From assembly GCA_011033025.1 (NCBI GenBank), contig WFMF01000045.1:558001-622000 (forward strand): a stretch of 64,000 bases of DNA, given 5' to 3'. The first letter of the stretch is position 1; the number at the start of each line of letters is the position of its first letter. The notes beneath the pieces are model-generated. The model had not been told where the DNA came from. It did no database searches and worked only from the letters and a program-made list of their open reading frames with translations. Shown one piece after another: positions 44,688-59,600 of this stretch. This stretch comes from Beroe forskalii. Lineage: Eukaryota > Ctenophora > Nuda > Beroida > Beroidae. The position numbers and the translations under genes are program-made.

Positions 44688-47600
44688 ATAAGTTTACTAG
44701 GACGACATCCCCCTAAATGCATCATTATTTGGTTCTAGTACACTCTCTGGAAGACAGTCACATGGGAAAAAGCAGTTTTCAGCCTTATTTTTGGTCCTTG
44801 TGGACAATTATAGACAAAGAAGTTCATTTTAGGCCAAAAACGGGATTTTTAAGAGGCTGTAAATCGTGAAAATGGCCGAAATTCAAAATTCTGAAACCAG
44901 CATTTTCTTAGTTGGATCAAACTGTACTGACCTGCAAAATTTCATGAGTTAACTAGTAAGTTTATTAATAGGAGGACCCCCCCCTCCCGAGATTCTGATC
45001 AAAATTCAGAAAATACTCTGACACAATTGGACTTGGGGAAAACTCTGTGTATAAATGCATCATTATTTGGTTCTAGTACACTCTCTGGAAGACAGTCACA
45101 TGGGAAAAAAGCAGTTTTCAGCCTTATTTTTGGTCCTTGTGGACAATTATAGACAAAGAAGTTCATTTTAGGCCAAAAACAGGATTTTTAAGAGGCTGTA
45201 AATCGTGAAAATGGCCGAAATTCAAAATTCTGAAACCAGCATTTTCTTAGTTGGATCAAACTGTACTGACCTGCAAAATTTCATGAGTTAACTAGTAAGT
45301 TTATTAATAGGAGGACCCCCCCTCCCGAGATTCTGATCAAAATTCAGAAAATACTCTGACACAATTGGACTTGGGGAAAACTCTGTGTATAAATGCATCA
45401 TTATTTGGTTCTAGTACACTCTCTGGAAGACAGTCACATGGGAAAAAGCAGTTTTCAGCCTTATTTTTGGTCCTTGTGGACAATTATAGACAAAGAAGTT
45501 CATTTTAGGCCAAAAACGGGATTTTTAAGAGGCTGTAAATCGTGAAAATGGCCGAAATTCAAAATTCTGAAACCAGCATTTTCTTAGTTGGATCAAACTG
45601 TACTGACCTGCGAAATTTCATGAGTTAACTAGTAAGTTTATTAATAGGAGGACCCCCCCCGAGATTTTGATCAAAATTCAGAAAATACTCTGATACAATT
45701 GGACTTGGGGAAAACTCTGTGTATAAATGCATCATTATTTGGTTCTAGTACACTCTCTGGAAGACAGTCACATGGGAAAAAGCAGTTTTCAGCCTTATTT
45801 TTGGTCCTTGTGGACAATTATAGACAAAGAAGTTCATTTTAGGCCAAAAACGGGATTTTTAAGAGGCTGTAAATCGTGAAAATGGCCGAAATTCAAAATT
45901 CTGAAACCAGCATTTTCTTAGTTGGATCAAACTGTACTGACCTGCAAAATTTCATGAGTTAACTAGTAAGTTTATTAATAGGAGGACCCCCCCCCGAGAT
46001 TCTGATCAAAATTCAGAAAATACTCTGACACAATTGGACTTGGGGAAAACTCTGTGTATAAATGCATCATTATTTGGTTCTAGTACACTCTCTGGAAGAC
46101 AGTCACATGGGAAAAAGCAGTTTTCAGCCTTATTTTTGGTCCTTGTGGACAATTATAGACAAAGAAGTTCATTTTAGGCCAAAAACGGGATTTTTAAGAG
46201 GCTGTAAATCGTGAAAATGGCCGAAATTCAAAATTCTGAAACCAGCATTTTCTTAGTTGGATCAAACTGTACTGACCTGCAAAATTTCATGAGTTAACTA
46301 GTAAGTTTATTAATAGGAGGACCCCCCCCCCCGAGATTCTGATCAAAATTCAGAAAATACTCTGACACAATTGGACTTGGGGAAAACTCTGTGTATAAAT
46401 GCATCATTATTTGGTTCTAGTACACTCTCTGGAAGACAGTCACATGGGAAAAAGCAGTTTTCAGCCTTATTTTTGGTCCTTGTGGACAATTATAGACAAA
46501 GAAGTTCATTTTAGGCCAAAAACGGGATTTTTAAGAGGCTGTAAATCGTGAAAATGGCCGAAATTCAAAATTCTGAAACCAGCATTTTCTTAGTTGGATC
46601 AAACTGTACTGACCTGCAAAATTTCATGAGTTAACTAGTAAGTTTATTAATAGGAGGACCCCCCCCCGAGATTCTGATCAAAATTCAGAAAATACTCTGA
46701 CACAATTGGACTTTGGGAAAATTCTGTGTATAAATGCATCATTATTTGGTTCTAGTACACTCTCTGGAAGACAGTCACATGGGAAAAAGCAGTTTTCAGC
46801 CTTATTTTTGGTCCTTGTGGACAATTATAGACAAAGAAGTTCATTTTAGGCCAAAAACGGGATTTTTAAGAGGCTGTAAATCGTGAAAATGGCCGAAATT
46901 CAAAATTCTGAAACCAGCATTTTCTTAGTTGGATCAAACTGTACTGACCTGCAAAATTTCATGAGTTAACTAGTAAGTTTATTAATAGGACGACCCCCCC
47001 CCCCCCCGAGATTCTGATCAAAATTCAGAAAATACTCTGACACAATTGGACTTGGGGAAAACTCTGTGTATAAATGCATCATTATTTGGTTCTAGTACAC
47101 TCTCTGGAAGACAGTCACATGGGAAAAAGCAGTTTTCAGCCTTATTTTTGGTCCTTGTGGACAATTATAGACAAAGAAGTTCATTTTAGGCCAAAAACGG
47201 GATTTTTAAGAGGCTGTAAATCGTGAAAATGGCCGAAATTCAAAATTCTGGAACCAGCATTTTCTTAGTTGGATCAAACTGTACTGACCTGCAAAATTTC
47301 ATGAGTTAACTAGTAAGTTTATTAATAGGAGGACCCCCCCCCCCCGAGATTCTGATCAAAATTCAGAAAATACTCTGACACAATTGGACTTGGGGAAAAC
47401 TCTGTGTATAAATGCATCATTATTTGGTTCTAGTACACTCTCTGGAAGACAGTCACATGGGAAAAAGCAGTTTTCAGCCTTATTTTTGGTCCTTGTGGAC
47501 AATTATAGACAAAGAAGTTCATTTTAGGCCAAATACCGGATTTTTAAGAGGCTGTAAATCGTGAAAATGGCCGAAATTCAAAATTCTGAAACCAGCATTT

Positions 47601-50600
47601 TCTTAGTTGGATCAAACTGTACTGACCTGCAAAATTTCATGAGTTAACTAGTAAGTTTATTAATAGGAGGACCCCCCCCCTCCCGAGATTCTGATCAAAA
47701 TTCAGAAAATACTCTGACACAATTGGACTTGGGGAAAACTCTGTGTATAAATGCATCATTATTTGGTTCTAGTAGACAGTCACATGGTAAAAAGCAGTTT
47801 TCAGCCTTATTTTTGGTCCTTGTGGACAATTATAGACAAAGAAGTTCATTTTAGGCCAAAAACGGGATTTTTAAGAGGCTGTAAATCGTGAAAATGGCCG
47901 AAATTCAAAATTCTGGAAACCAGCATTTTCTTAGTTGGATCAAACTGTACTGACCTGCAAAATTTCATGAGTTAACTAGTAAGTTTATTAATAGGAGGAC
48001 CCCCCCCCCCCGAGATTCTGATCAAAATTCAGAAAATACTCTGACACAATTGGACTTGGGGAAAACTCTGTGTATAAATGCATCATTATTTGGTTCTAGT
48101 ACACTCTCTGGAAGACAGTCACATGGGAAAAAGCAGTTTTCAGCCTTATTTTTGGTCCTTGTGGACAATTATAGACAAAGAAGTTCATTTTAGGCCAAAA
48201 ACGGGATTTTTAAGAGGCTGTAAATCGTGAAAATGGCCGAAATTCAAAATTCTGGAACCAGCATTTTCTTAGTTGGATCAAACTGTACTGACCTGCAAAA
48301 TTTCATGAGTTAACTAGTAAGTTTATTAATAGGACGACCCCCCCTCCCGAGATTCTGATCAAAATTCAGAAAATACTCTGACACAATTGGACTTGGGGAA
48401 AACTCTGTGTATAAATGCATCATTATTTGGTTCTAGTACACTCTCTGGAAGACAGTCACATGGGAAAAAGCAGTTTTCAGCCTTATTTTTGGTCCTTGTG
48501 GACAATTATAGACAAAGAAGTTCATTTTAGGCCAAAAACGGGATTTTTAAGAGGCTGTAAATCGTGAAAATGGCCGAAATTCAAAATTCTGAAACCAGCA
48601 TTTTCTTAGTTGGATCAAACTGTACTGACCTGCAAAATTTCATGAGTTAACTAGTAAGTTTATTAACAGGACGACCCCCCCCCCCGAGATACTGATCAAA
48701 ATTCAGAAAATACTCTGACACAATTGGACTTGGGGAAAACTCTGTGTATAAATGCATCATTATTTGGTTCTAGTACACTCTCTGGAAGACAGTCACATGG
48801 GAAAAAGCAGTTTTCAGCCTTATTTTTGGTCCTTGTGGACAATTATAGACAAAGAAGTTCATTTTAGGCCAAAACGGGATTTTTAAGAGGCTGTAAATCG
48901 TGAAAATGGCCGAAATTCAAAATTCTGAACCAGCATTTTCTTAGTTGGATCAAACTGTACTGACCTGCAAAATTTCATGAGTTAACTAGTAAGTTTATTA
49001 ATAGGAGGACTTCTGAGATTCTGATCAAAATTCAGAAAACTCTGACACAATTGGACTTGGGAAAACTCTGTGTATAAATGCATCATTTGGTTCTAAAAAG
49101 TAAACCTTTTGGCGAACAGTCCATGGGAAATTAGTTTTCATTATTTTTGGTCCATTGGACAGTAAAGAAGTTCATTTTAGTCCAGAATCCGGAAATTTTA
49201 TCAAAGGCTGTAAAAATAAAAATGCCGGCTTCAAAATTTTGAACCAAAATTTCATTAGTTGGATCATACCTGCAAAGTTTACATCCATAATTGACTTTCA
49301 ACATCATGATTTCATGGTGAACTAGTAAGTTAATTAATTTTTAAGAGCCTGCAAAATTCAGAAAATTTTCTGAAATTGTTTTCGGTTCTCTTTGGAAGAC
49401 AGTCACATGGAAAAAGGACTTATTTGGAAAATTATAGACAAAGAAGTTCAGTTTAGGCCAAAAACGGATTTTTAAAGGCTGTAAATTTATGAAAATGGCC
49501 GAAATATCAAAATTCTTCAACCAACATTTACTTAATTGGATCAAACTGTACTGACCTGCAAAATTTCATGAGTTAACTATGATTATTGAACCCCCCCCCC
49601 CCCCGAGATTTTCAAAATTGAAAACTGGAAGACAAGTCAATGGGACTTTGGGGCCTTTGTATAAACCATCATTATTTGGTTCTAACACTCTCTGAAGACA
49701 GTCACATGGGAAAAAGCAGTTTTCAGCCTTATTTTTGGTCCTGGCTGGACAATTTTAGACAAAAAGTTCATTTTAAAAACGAATTTCAAAAGGCTGTAAA
49801 TCGTGAAAATGGCCGAAATTCAAAATTCTGAAACCAGCATTTTCTTAGTTGGATCAAACTGTACTGACCTGCAAAATTTCATGAGTTAACTAGTAAGTTT
49901 ATTAATAGGACGACCCCCCCCCCCCGAGATTCTGATCAAAATTCAGAAAATACTCTGACACAATTGGACTCTGGGAAAACTCTGTGTATAAATGCATCAT
50001 TATTTGGTTCTAGTACACTCTCTGGAAGACAGTCACATGGGAAAAAGCAGTTTTCAGCCTTATTTTTGGTCCTTGTGGACAATTATAGACAAAGAAGTTC
50101 ATTTTAGGCCAAAAACGGGATTTTTAAGAGGCTGTAAATCGTGAAAATGGCCGAAATTCAAAATTCTGAAACCAGCATTTTCTTAGTTGGATCAAACTGT
50201 ACTGACCTGCAAAATTTCATGAGTTAACTAGTAAGTTTATTAATAGGACGACCCCCCCCCTCCCGAGATTCTGATCAAAATTCAGAAAATACTCTGACAC
50301 AATTGGACTTGGGGAAAACTCTGTGTATAAATGCATCATTATTTGGTTCTAGTACACTCTCTGGAAGACAGTCACATGGGAAAAAGCAGTTTTCAGCCTT
50401 ATTTTTGGTCCTTGTGGACAATTATAGACAAAGAAGTTCATTTTAGGCCAAAAACGGGATTTTTAAGAGGCTGTAAATCGTGAAAATGGCCGAAATTCAA
50501 AATTCTGAAACCAGCATTTTCTTAGTTGGATCAAACTGTACTGACCTGCAAAATTTCATGAGTTAACTAGTAAGTTTATTAATAGGAGGACCCCCCCCCC

Positions 50601-53600
50601 CCGAGATACTGATCAAAATTCAGAAAATACTCTGACACAATTGGACTGGGGGAAAACTCTGTGTATAAATGCATCATTATTTGGTTCTAGTACACTCTCT
50701 GGAAGGCAGTCACATGGAAAAAGCAGTTTTCAGCCTTATTTTTGATCCTTGTGGACAATTATAGACAAAGAAGTTCATTTCAGGCCAAAAACGGGATTTT
50801 TAAGAGGCTGTAAATCGTGAAAATGGCCGAAATTCAAAATTCTGAAACCAGCATTTTCTTAGTTGGATCAAACTGTACTGACCTGCAAAATTTCATGAGT
50901 TAACTAGTAAGTTTATTAATAGGAGGACCCCCCCCCCCCGAGATGCTGATCAAAATTCAGAAAATACTCTGACACAATTGGACTTGGGGAAAACTCTGTG
51001 TATAAATGCATCATTATTTGGTTCTAGTACACTCTCTGGAAGACAGTCACATGGGAAAAAGCAGTTTTCAGCCTTATTTTTGGTCCTTGTGGACAATTAT
51101 AGACAAAGAAGTTCATTTTAGGCCAAAAACGGGATTTTTAAGAGGCTGTAAATCGTGAAAATGGCCGAAATTCAAAATTCTGAAACCAGCATTTTCTTAG
51201 TTGGATCAAACTGTACTGACCTGCAAAATTTCATGAGTTAACTAGTAAGTTTATTAATAGGAGGACCCCCCCCCCCCGAGATTCTGATCAAAATTCAGAA
51301 AATACTCTGACACAATTGGACTTGGGGAAAACTCTGTGTATAAATGCATCATTATTTGGTTCTAGTACACTCTCTGGAAGACAGTCACATGGGAAAAAGC
51401 AGTTTTCAGCCTTATTTTTGGTCCTTGTGGACAATTATAGACAAAGAAGTTCATTTTAGGCCAAAACGGGATTTTTAAGAGGCTGTAAATCGTGAAAATG
51501 GCCGAAATTCAAAATTCTGAAACCAGCATTTTCTTAGTTGGATCAAACTGTACTGACCTGCAAAATTTCATGAGTTAACTAGTAAGTTTATTAATAGGAG
51601 GACCCCCCCCCCCCCGAGATTCTGATCAAAATTCAGAAAATACTCTGACACAATTGGACTTGGGGAAAACTCTGTGTATAAATGCATCATTATTTGGTTC
51701 TAGTACACTCCCTGGAAGGCAGTCACATGGGAAATGGCAGTTTTCAGCCTTATTTTCGGTCTTTGTGGTCAATTAGGAACAAAGAAGTCCATTTTAGGCC
51801 AAAAACGGGGTTTTTAAGAGGCTTTAAATCGTGAAAATGGCCGAAATTCAAAATTCTGAAAGCAGCATTTTCTTAGTTGGATCAAACTGTACTGACCTGC
51901 AAAATTTCATGAGTTAACTAGTAACTTTATTAATAGGAGGACCCCCCCCCGAGATACTGATCAAAATTCAGAAAATACTCTGACACAATTGGACTTGGGG
52001 AAAACTCTGTGTATAAATGCATCATTATTTGGTTCTAGTACACTCTCTGGAAGACAGTCACATGGGAAAAAGCAGTTTTCAGCCTTATTTTTGGTCCTTG
52101 TGGACAATTATAGACAAAGAAGTTCATTTAGGCCAAAAACGGGATTTTAAGAGGCTGTAAATCGTGAAAATGGCCGAAATTCAAAATTCTGAAACCAGCA
52201 TTTTCTTAGTTGGATCAAACTGTACTGACCTGCAAAATTTCATGAGTTAACTAGTAAGTTTATTAATAGGAGGACCCCCCCCCGAGATACTGATCAAAAT
52301 TCAGAAAATACTCTGACACAATTGGACTTGGGGAAAACTCTGTGTATAAATGCATCATTATTTGGTTCTAGTACACTCTCTGGAAGACAGTCACATGGGA
52401 AAAAGCAGTTTTCAGCCTTATTTTTGGTCCTTGTGGACAATTATAGACAAAGAAGTTCATTTTAGGCCAAAAACGGGATTTTAAGAGGCTGTAAATCGTG
52501 AAAATGGCCGAAATTCAAAATTCTGAAACCAGCATTTTCTTAGTTGGATCAAACTGTACTGACCTGCAAAATTTCATGAGTTAACTAGTAAGTTTATTAA
52601 TAGGAGGACCCCCCCCCCGAGATACTGATCAAAATTCAGAAAATACTCTGACACAATTGGACTTGGGGAAAACTCTGTGTATAAATGCATCATTATTTGG
52701 TTCTAGTACACTCTCTGGAAGGCAGTCACATGGGAAAAGCAGTTTTCAGCCTTATTTTTGGTCCTTGTGGACAATTATAGACAAAGAAGTTCATTTTAGG
52801 CCAAAAACGGGATTTTTAAGAGGCTGTAAATCGTGAAAATGGCCGAAATTCAAAATTCTGAAACCAGCATTTTCTTAGTTGGATGAAACTGTACTGACCT
52901 GCAAAATTTCATGAGTTAACTAGTAAGTTTATTAAAGGAGGACCCCCCCCCCCGAGATACTGATCAAAATTCAGAAAATACTCTGACACAATTGGACTTG
53001 GGGAAAACTCTGTGTATAAATGCATCATTATTTGGTTCTAGTACACTCTCTGGAAGGCAGTCACATGGGAAAAAGCAGTTTTCAGCCTTATTTTTGGTCC
53101 TTGTGGACAATTATAGACAAAGAAGTTCATTTTAGGCCAAAAACGGGATTTTAAGAGGCTGTAAATCGTGAAAATGGCCGAAATTCAAAATTCTGAAACC
53201 AGCATTTTCTTAGTTGGATCAAACTGTACTGACCTGCAAAATTTCATGAGTTAACTAGTAAGTTTATTAATAGGACGACCCCCCCCCCCGAGATACTGAT
53301 CAAAATTCAGAAAATACTCTGACACAATTGGACTTTGGGGAAAACTCTGTGTATAAATGCATCATTATTTGGTTCTAGTACACTCTCTGGAAGGCAGTCA
53401 CATGGGAAAAAGCAGTTTTCAGCCTTATTTTTGGTCCTTGTGGACAATTATAGACAAAGAAGTTCATTTTAGGCCAAAAACGGGATTTTTAAGAGGCTGT
53501 AAATCGTGAAAATGGCCGAAATTCAAAATTCTGAAACCAGCATTTTCTTAGTTGGATCAAACTGTACTGACCTGCAAAATTTCATGAGTTAACTAGTAGT

Positions 53601-56600
53601 TTTTACTAGGAGGACCCCCACCCCCCCGAGATACTGATCAAAATTCAGAAAATACTCTGACACAATTGGACTTGGGGAAAACTCTGTGTATAAATGCATC
53701 ATTATTTGGTTCTAGTACACTCTCTGAAGGCAGTCACATGGGAAAAAAGTTTTCAGCCTTATTTTTGGTACTATGGACAAAAAGAACAAAAATTTCGAGA
53801 ATTTAGGCCAAAGTATTGATTTGACATCCTGTAAAATGAAAATTAAATTCAAAATTCTGAAACCAGCATTTTCTTAGTTGGATCAAACTGTACTGACCTG
53901 CAAAATTTCATGAGTTAACTAGTAAGTTGACTAGTTTCGTTCCCATGAGATACTGATCAAAATTCATTAAAATACCCTGACACAATTGGACCTAGGGAAA
54001 ACTCTGTGTATAAATGCATCATTATTTGGTTCTAGTACACTCTCTGGAAGGCAGTCACATGGGAAAAAGCAGTTTTCAGCCTTATTTTTGGTCCTTGTGG
54101 ACAATTATAGACAAAGAAGTTCATTTAGGCCAAAAACAGGATTTTTATCAGGCTGTAAATCGTGAAAATGGCCGAAATTCAAAATTCTGAAACCAGCATT
54201 TTCTTAGTTGGATCAAACATCCCTCGAGCTGAGATGTCGAGATGGGTTTTGTCCTCAGTTTCCCTGGGATTGGCTGGGACAGGAGTCAATCGGAATCAGA
54301 AAAGGCTCTGTCATCATTGGACTTGGGAAACTCTGTGTATAAATGCATCATTATTTGGTTCTGTTACACTCTCGGAAGACAGTAGCCACCATGGGAAAAT
54401 GTTAAGGTGTTTTCAGCCTTATTTTTGGTCCTTGTGGACAATTATAGACAAAAGTTAGGGATTCATTTGAGCCTAAAAACACGAAATTTTCCTTGTTCAG
54501 TAAATCCCAGTGAAAATGGGAGAATTCAAAATTCTGAAACCAGCATTTTCTTATTGGATCAAACTGTATGGACCTGCAAAATTTCATCAGAAGAGCCAGA
54601 CTTTGTAGGTTAACCCCTCATCATCCTGATCTTAAAATTCATAAAATCACTGTAATGTCATTTGGACCCTCTGGCTGAAACCCAACAAGATTTGACTGCT
54701 GATCGATGATGAGCTTCTGATTCTCAGTTCTCTTCGAAGCTTGAAACTCGAAGTCTGCACTGTCGGCTGGATTCGATATTTTTGCCCAGTCTTACAGGTA
54801 GAGTGAAAAGTTCCCTTTCTCATTTTGATAATCTTCTTCCAATTATGGCTGGTAGGAACTTGTCATTTATCACAACTTCTAATGGGTGAAACAAGTCTGA
54901 AATACTGGGGAATAGTTCAGCTGAACAAACGTCCATCGATGACAAAGCGCTTTTGTGAAGGCTGTGTAGGCTGACTGTGGGTCAGTTTTCCTATTTCTGA
55001 CAGCTGTTCCACATCCTTGACAAAATTTGAAACCTTGTCCATTTTTAGCTCTTGGGAAACTCCTCTGTTCCTAGCACAAATCCTAGATGACGGTTCACTA
55101 GTTATCTTGATGCCACAGCCTTTGAACATCTGTTTGGCCATTTGAAGATATTCCTTCTTGACTATGAGAACAGTTTTTGAGGCCTTAGGGTGATATCCAT
55201 TCATTTTGGCCCCAGGATTTTCACTGTAAGGATGAAACCACTTTGATCTCGGCAAGTTTTCATTTTTTGCAGTGGAATCATCTGTACCAGATCTGCTTGC
55301 AATCAGACGTTTCTACAGCTGAAGATAAGTCTGTGATCAGGACCCCCCCAGTGCATAGAAATCAAAATTCAACAAATCCCTCTGACAACCTTCATTGGAC
55401 TTAGGGAAAACTTTCTGATCATAAATGACAACAAGCATTTGGTTTCTGATAACTATCTGGAATGAAGTCATGGAGGGGTGGAAAAAGTTTTCAAAATGTT
55501 TTTTGGTGGACTTGTGGACAATTATAGAGTTAAATGTTCATTTTTGGTCCACCAGCAGGCACATTTTTGCTAGGCAGTAAATTGGTGAAAGTGGCATGGA
55601 TTCAAAATTCAAAAAACCATTCATTTTCTTAGTTGGACAAACTGTAGAGGACCAAAATTTCATGAATAACTCAAAAACTTAAGTTTATTTGATAACCCCC
55701 TTTTCTTAGATTCAAAATTCAAACTACTCCAACACCAAAGGTCTCATGAGAAAACTCTGTTGCTAAATGCATCATTATTTTGTCCAGAGAGTCTGACACT
55801 ATAAATGCATGGATTTGGTTCTAGTACACTCTCTGGAAGGCAGTCACATGGGAAAAAGCAGTTTTCAGCCTTATTTTTGGTCCTTGTGGACAATTATAGA
55901 CAAAGAAGTTCATTTTAGGCCAAAAACGGGAATTTGAAGAGGCTGTAAATCGTGAAAATGGCCAAAATTCAAAATTCTGAAACCAGCATTTTCTTAGTTG
56001 GATCAAACTGTACTGACCTGCAAAATTTCATGAGTTAACTAGTAAGTTTAGTAGGAGGACCCCCCCCCCCCGAGATACTGATCAAAATTCATAAAATACT
56101 CTGACACAATTGGACTTGGGGAAACTCTGTGCATAAAATATGCATTCATATTCGGTTCTAGTACACTCTCTGGAAGGCAGTCACATGGGAAAAAGCAGTT
56201 TTCAGCCTTATTTTTGGTCCTTGTGGACAATTATAGACAAAGAAGTTCATTTTAGGCCAAAAACGGGATTTTAAGAGGCTGTAAATCGTGAAAATGGCCG
56301 AAATTCAAAATTCTGAAACCAGCATTTTCTTAGTTGGATCAAACTGTACTGACCTGCAAAATTTCATGAGTTAACTAGTAAGTTTACTAGGAGGACCCCC
56401 CCCGAGATACTGATCAAAATTCAGAAAATACTCTGACACAATTGGACTTGGGGAAAACTCTGTGTATAAATGCATCATTATTTGGTTCTAGTACACTCTC
56501 TGGAAGGCAGTCACATGGGAAAAAGCAGTTTTCAGCCTTATTTTTGGTCCTTGTGGACAATTATAGACAAAGAAGTTCATTTTAGGCCAAAAACGGGATT

Positions 56601-59600
56601 TTAAGAGGCTGTAAATCGTGAAAATGGCCGAAATTCAAAATTCTGAAACCAGCATTTTCTTAGTTGGATCAAACTGTACTGACCTGCAAAATTTCATGAG
56701 TTAACTAGTAAGTTTACTAGGAGGACCCCCCCGAGATACTGATCAAAATTCAGAAAATACTCTGACACAATTGGACTTGGGGAAAACTCTGTGTATAAAT
56801 GCATCATTATTTGGTTCTAGTACACTCTCTGGAAGGCAGTCACATGGGAAAAAGCAGTTTTCAGCCTTATTTTTGGTCCTTGTGGACAATTATAGACAAA
56901 GAAGTTCATTTTAGGCCAAAAACGGGATTTTTAAGAGGCTGTAAATCGTGAAAATGGCCGAAATTCAAAATTCTGAAACCAGCATTTTCTTAGTTGGATC
57001 AAACTGTACTGACCTGCAAAATTTCATGAGTTAACTAGTAAGTTTACTAGGAGGACCCCCCCGAGATACTGATCAAAATTCAGAAAATACTCTGACACAA
57101 TTGGACTTGGGGAAAACTCTGTGTATAAATGCATCATTATTTGGTTCTAGTACACTCTCTGGAAGGCAGTCACATGGGAAAAAGCAGTTTTCAGCCTTAT
57201 TTTTGGTCCTTGTGGACAATTATAGACAAAGAAGTTCATTTTAGGCCAAAAACGGGATTTTTAAGAGGCTGTAAATCGTGAAAATGGCCGAAATTCAAAA
57301 TTCTGAAACCAGCATTTTCTTAGTTGGATCAAACTGTACTGACCTGCAAAATTTCATGAGTTAACTAGTAAGTTTACTAGGAGGACCCCCCCCCGAGATA
57401 CTGATCAAAATTCAGAAAATACTCTGACACAATTGGACTTGGGGAAAACTCTGTGTATAAATGCATCATTATTTGGTTCTAGTACACTCTCTGGAAGGCA
57501 GTCACATGGGAAAAAGCAGTTTTCAGCCTTATTTTTGGTCCTTGTGGACAATTATAGACAAAGAAGTTCATTTTAGGCCAAAAACGGGATTTTTAAGAGG
57601 CTGTAAATCGTGAAAATGGCCGAAATTCAAAATTCTGAAACCAGCATTTTCTTAGTTGGATCAAACTGTACTGACCTGCAAAATTTCATGAGTTAACTAG
57701 TAAGTTTAGTAAGTTGACCCCCCCCCCGAGATACTGATCAAAATTCAGAAAATACTCTGACACAATTGGACTTGGGGAAAACTCTGTGTATAAATGCATC
57801 ATTATTTGGTTCTAGTACACTCTCTGGAAGGCAGTCACATGGGAAAAAGCAGTTTTCAGCCTTATTTTTGGTCCTTGTGGACAATTATAGACAAAGAAGT
57901 TCATTTTAGGCCAAAAACGGGAATTTGAAGAGGCTGTAAATCGTGAAAATGGCCAAAATTCAAAATTCTGAAACCAGCATTTTCTTAGTTGGATCAAACT
58001 GTACTGACCTGCAAAATTTCATGAGTTAACTAGTAAGTTTACTAGGAGGACCCCCCCCCCGAGATACTGATCAAAATTCAGAAAATACTCTGACACAATT
58101 GGACTTGGGGAAAACTCTGTGTATAAATGCATCATTATTTGGTTCTAGTACACTCTCTGGAAGGCAGTCACATGGGAAAAAGCAGTTTTCAGCCTTATTT
58201 TTGGTCCTTGTGGACAATTATAGACAAAGAAGTTCATTTTAGGCCAAAAACGGGATTTTAAGAGGCTGTAAATCGTGAAAATGGCCGAAATTCAAAATTC
58301 TGAAACCAGCATTTTCTTAGTTGGATCAAACTGTACTGACCTGCAAAATTTCATGAGTTAACTAGTAAGTTTAGTAGGAGGACCCCCCCCCCGAGATACT
58401 GATCAAAATTCAGAAAATACTCTGACACAATTGGACTTGGGGAAAACTCTGTGTATAAATGCATCATTATTTGGTTCTAGTACACTCTCTGGAAGGCAGT
58501 CACATGGGAAAAAGCAGTTTTCAGCCTTATTTTTGGTCCTTGTGGACAATTATAGACAAAGAAGTTCATTTTAGGCCAAAAACGGGATTTTTAAGAGGCT
58601 GTAAATCGTGAAAATGGCCGAAATTCAAAATTCTGAAACCAGCATTTTCTTAGTTGGATCAAACTGTACTGACCTGCAAAATTTCATGAGTTAACTAGTA
58701 AGTTTACTAGGAGGACCCCCCCCCGAGATACTGATCAAAATTCAGAAAATACTCTGACACAATTGGACTTGGGGAAAACTCTGTGTATAAATGCATCATT
58801 ATTTGGTTCTAGTACACTCTCTGGAAGGCAGTCACATGGGAAAAAGCAGTTTTCAGCCTTATTTTTGGTCCTTGTGGACAATTATAGACAAAGAAGTTCA
58901 TTTTAGGCCAAAAACGGGATTTTTAAGAGGCTGTAAATCGTGAAAATGGCCGAAATTCAAAATTCTGAAACCAGCATTTTCTTAGTTGGATCAAACTGTA
59001 CTGACCTGCAAAATTTCATGAGTTAACTAGTAAGTTTACTAGGAGGACCCCCCCCGAGATACTGATCAAAATTCAGAAAATACTCTGACACAATTGGACT
59101 TGGGGAAAACTCTGTGTATAAATGCATCATTATTTGGTTCTAGTACACTCTCTGGAACGCAGTCACATGGGAAAAAGCAGTTTTCAGCCTTATTTTTGGT
59201 CCTTGTGGACAATTATAGACAAAGAAGTTCATTTTAGGCCAAAAACGGGATTTTAAGAGGCTGTAAATCGTGAAAATGGCCTAAATTCAAAATTCTGAAA
59301 CCAGCATTTTCTTAGTTGGATCAAACTGTACTGACCTGCAAAATTTCATGAGTTAACTAGTAAGTTTATGAGGACCCCCCCCCCCCCCGAGATACTGATC
59401 AAAATTCAGAAAATACTCTGACACAATTGGACTTGGGGAAAACTCTGTGTATAAATGCATCATTATTTGGTTCTAGTACACTCTCTGGAAGGCAGTCACA
59501 TGGGAAAAAGCAGTTTTCAGCCTTATTTTTGGTCCTTGTGGACAATTATAGACAAAGAAGTTCATTTTAGGCCAAAAACGGGATTTTAAGAGGCTGTAAA

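Noticed and set aside
45170-45190. Possible CENP-B box in the satellite (CGGGA string)
   Set aside because: The TTCG half of the box is absent at the required spacing, so the match is only partial.
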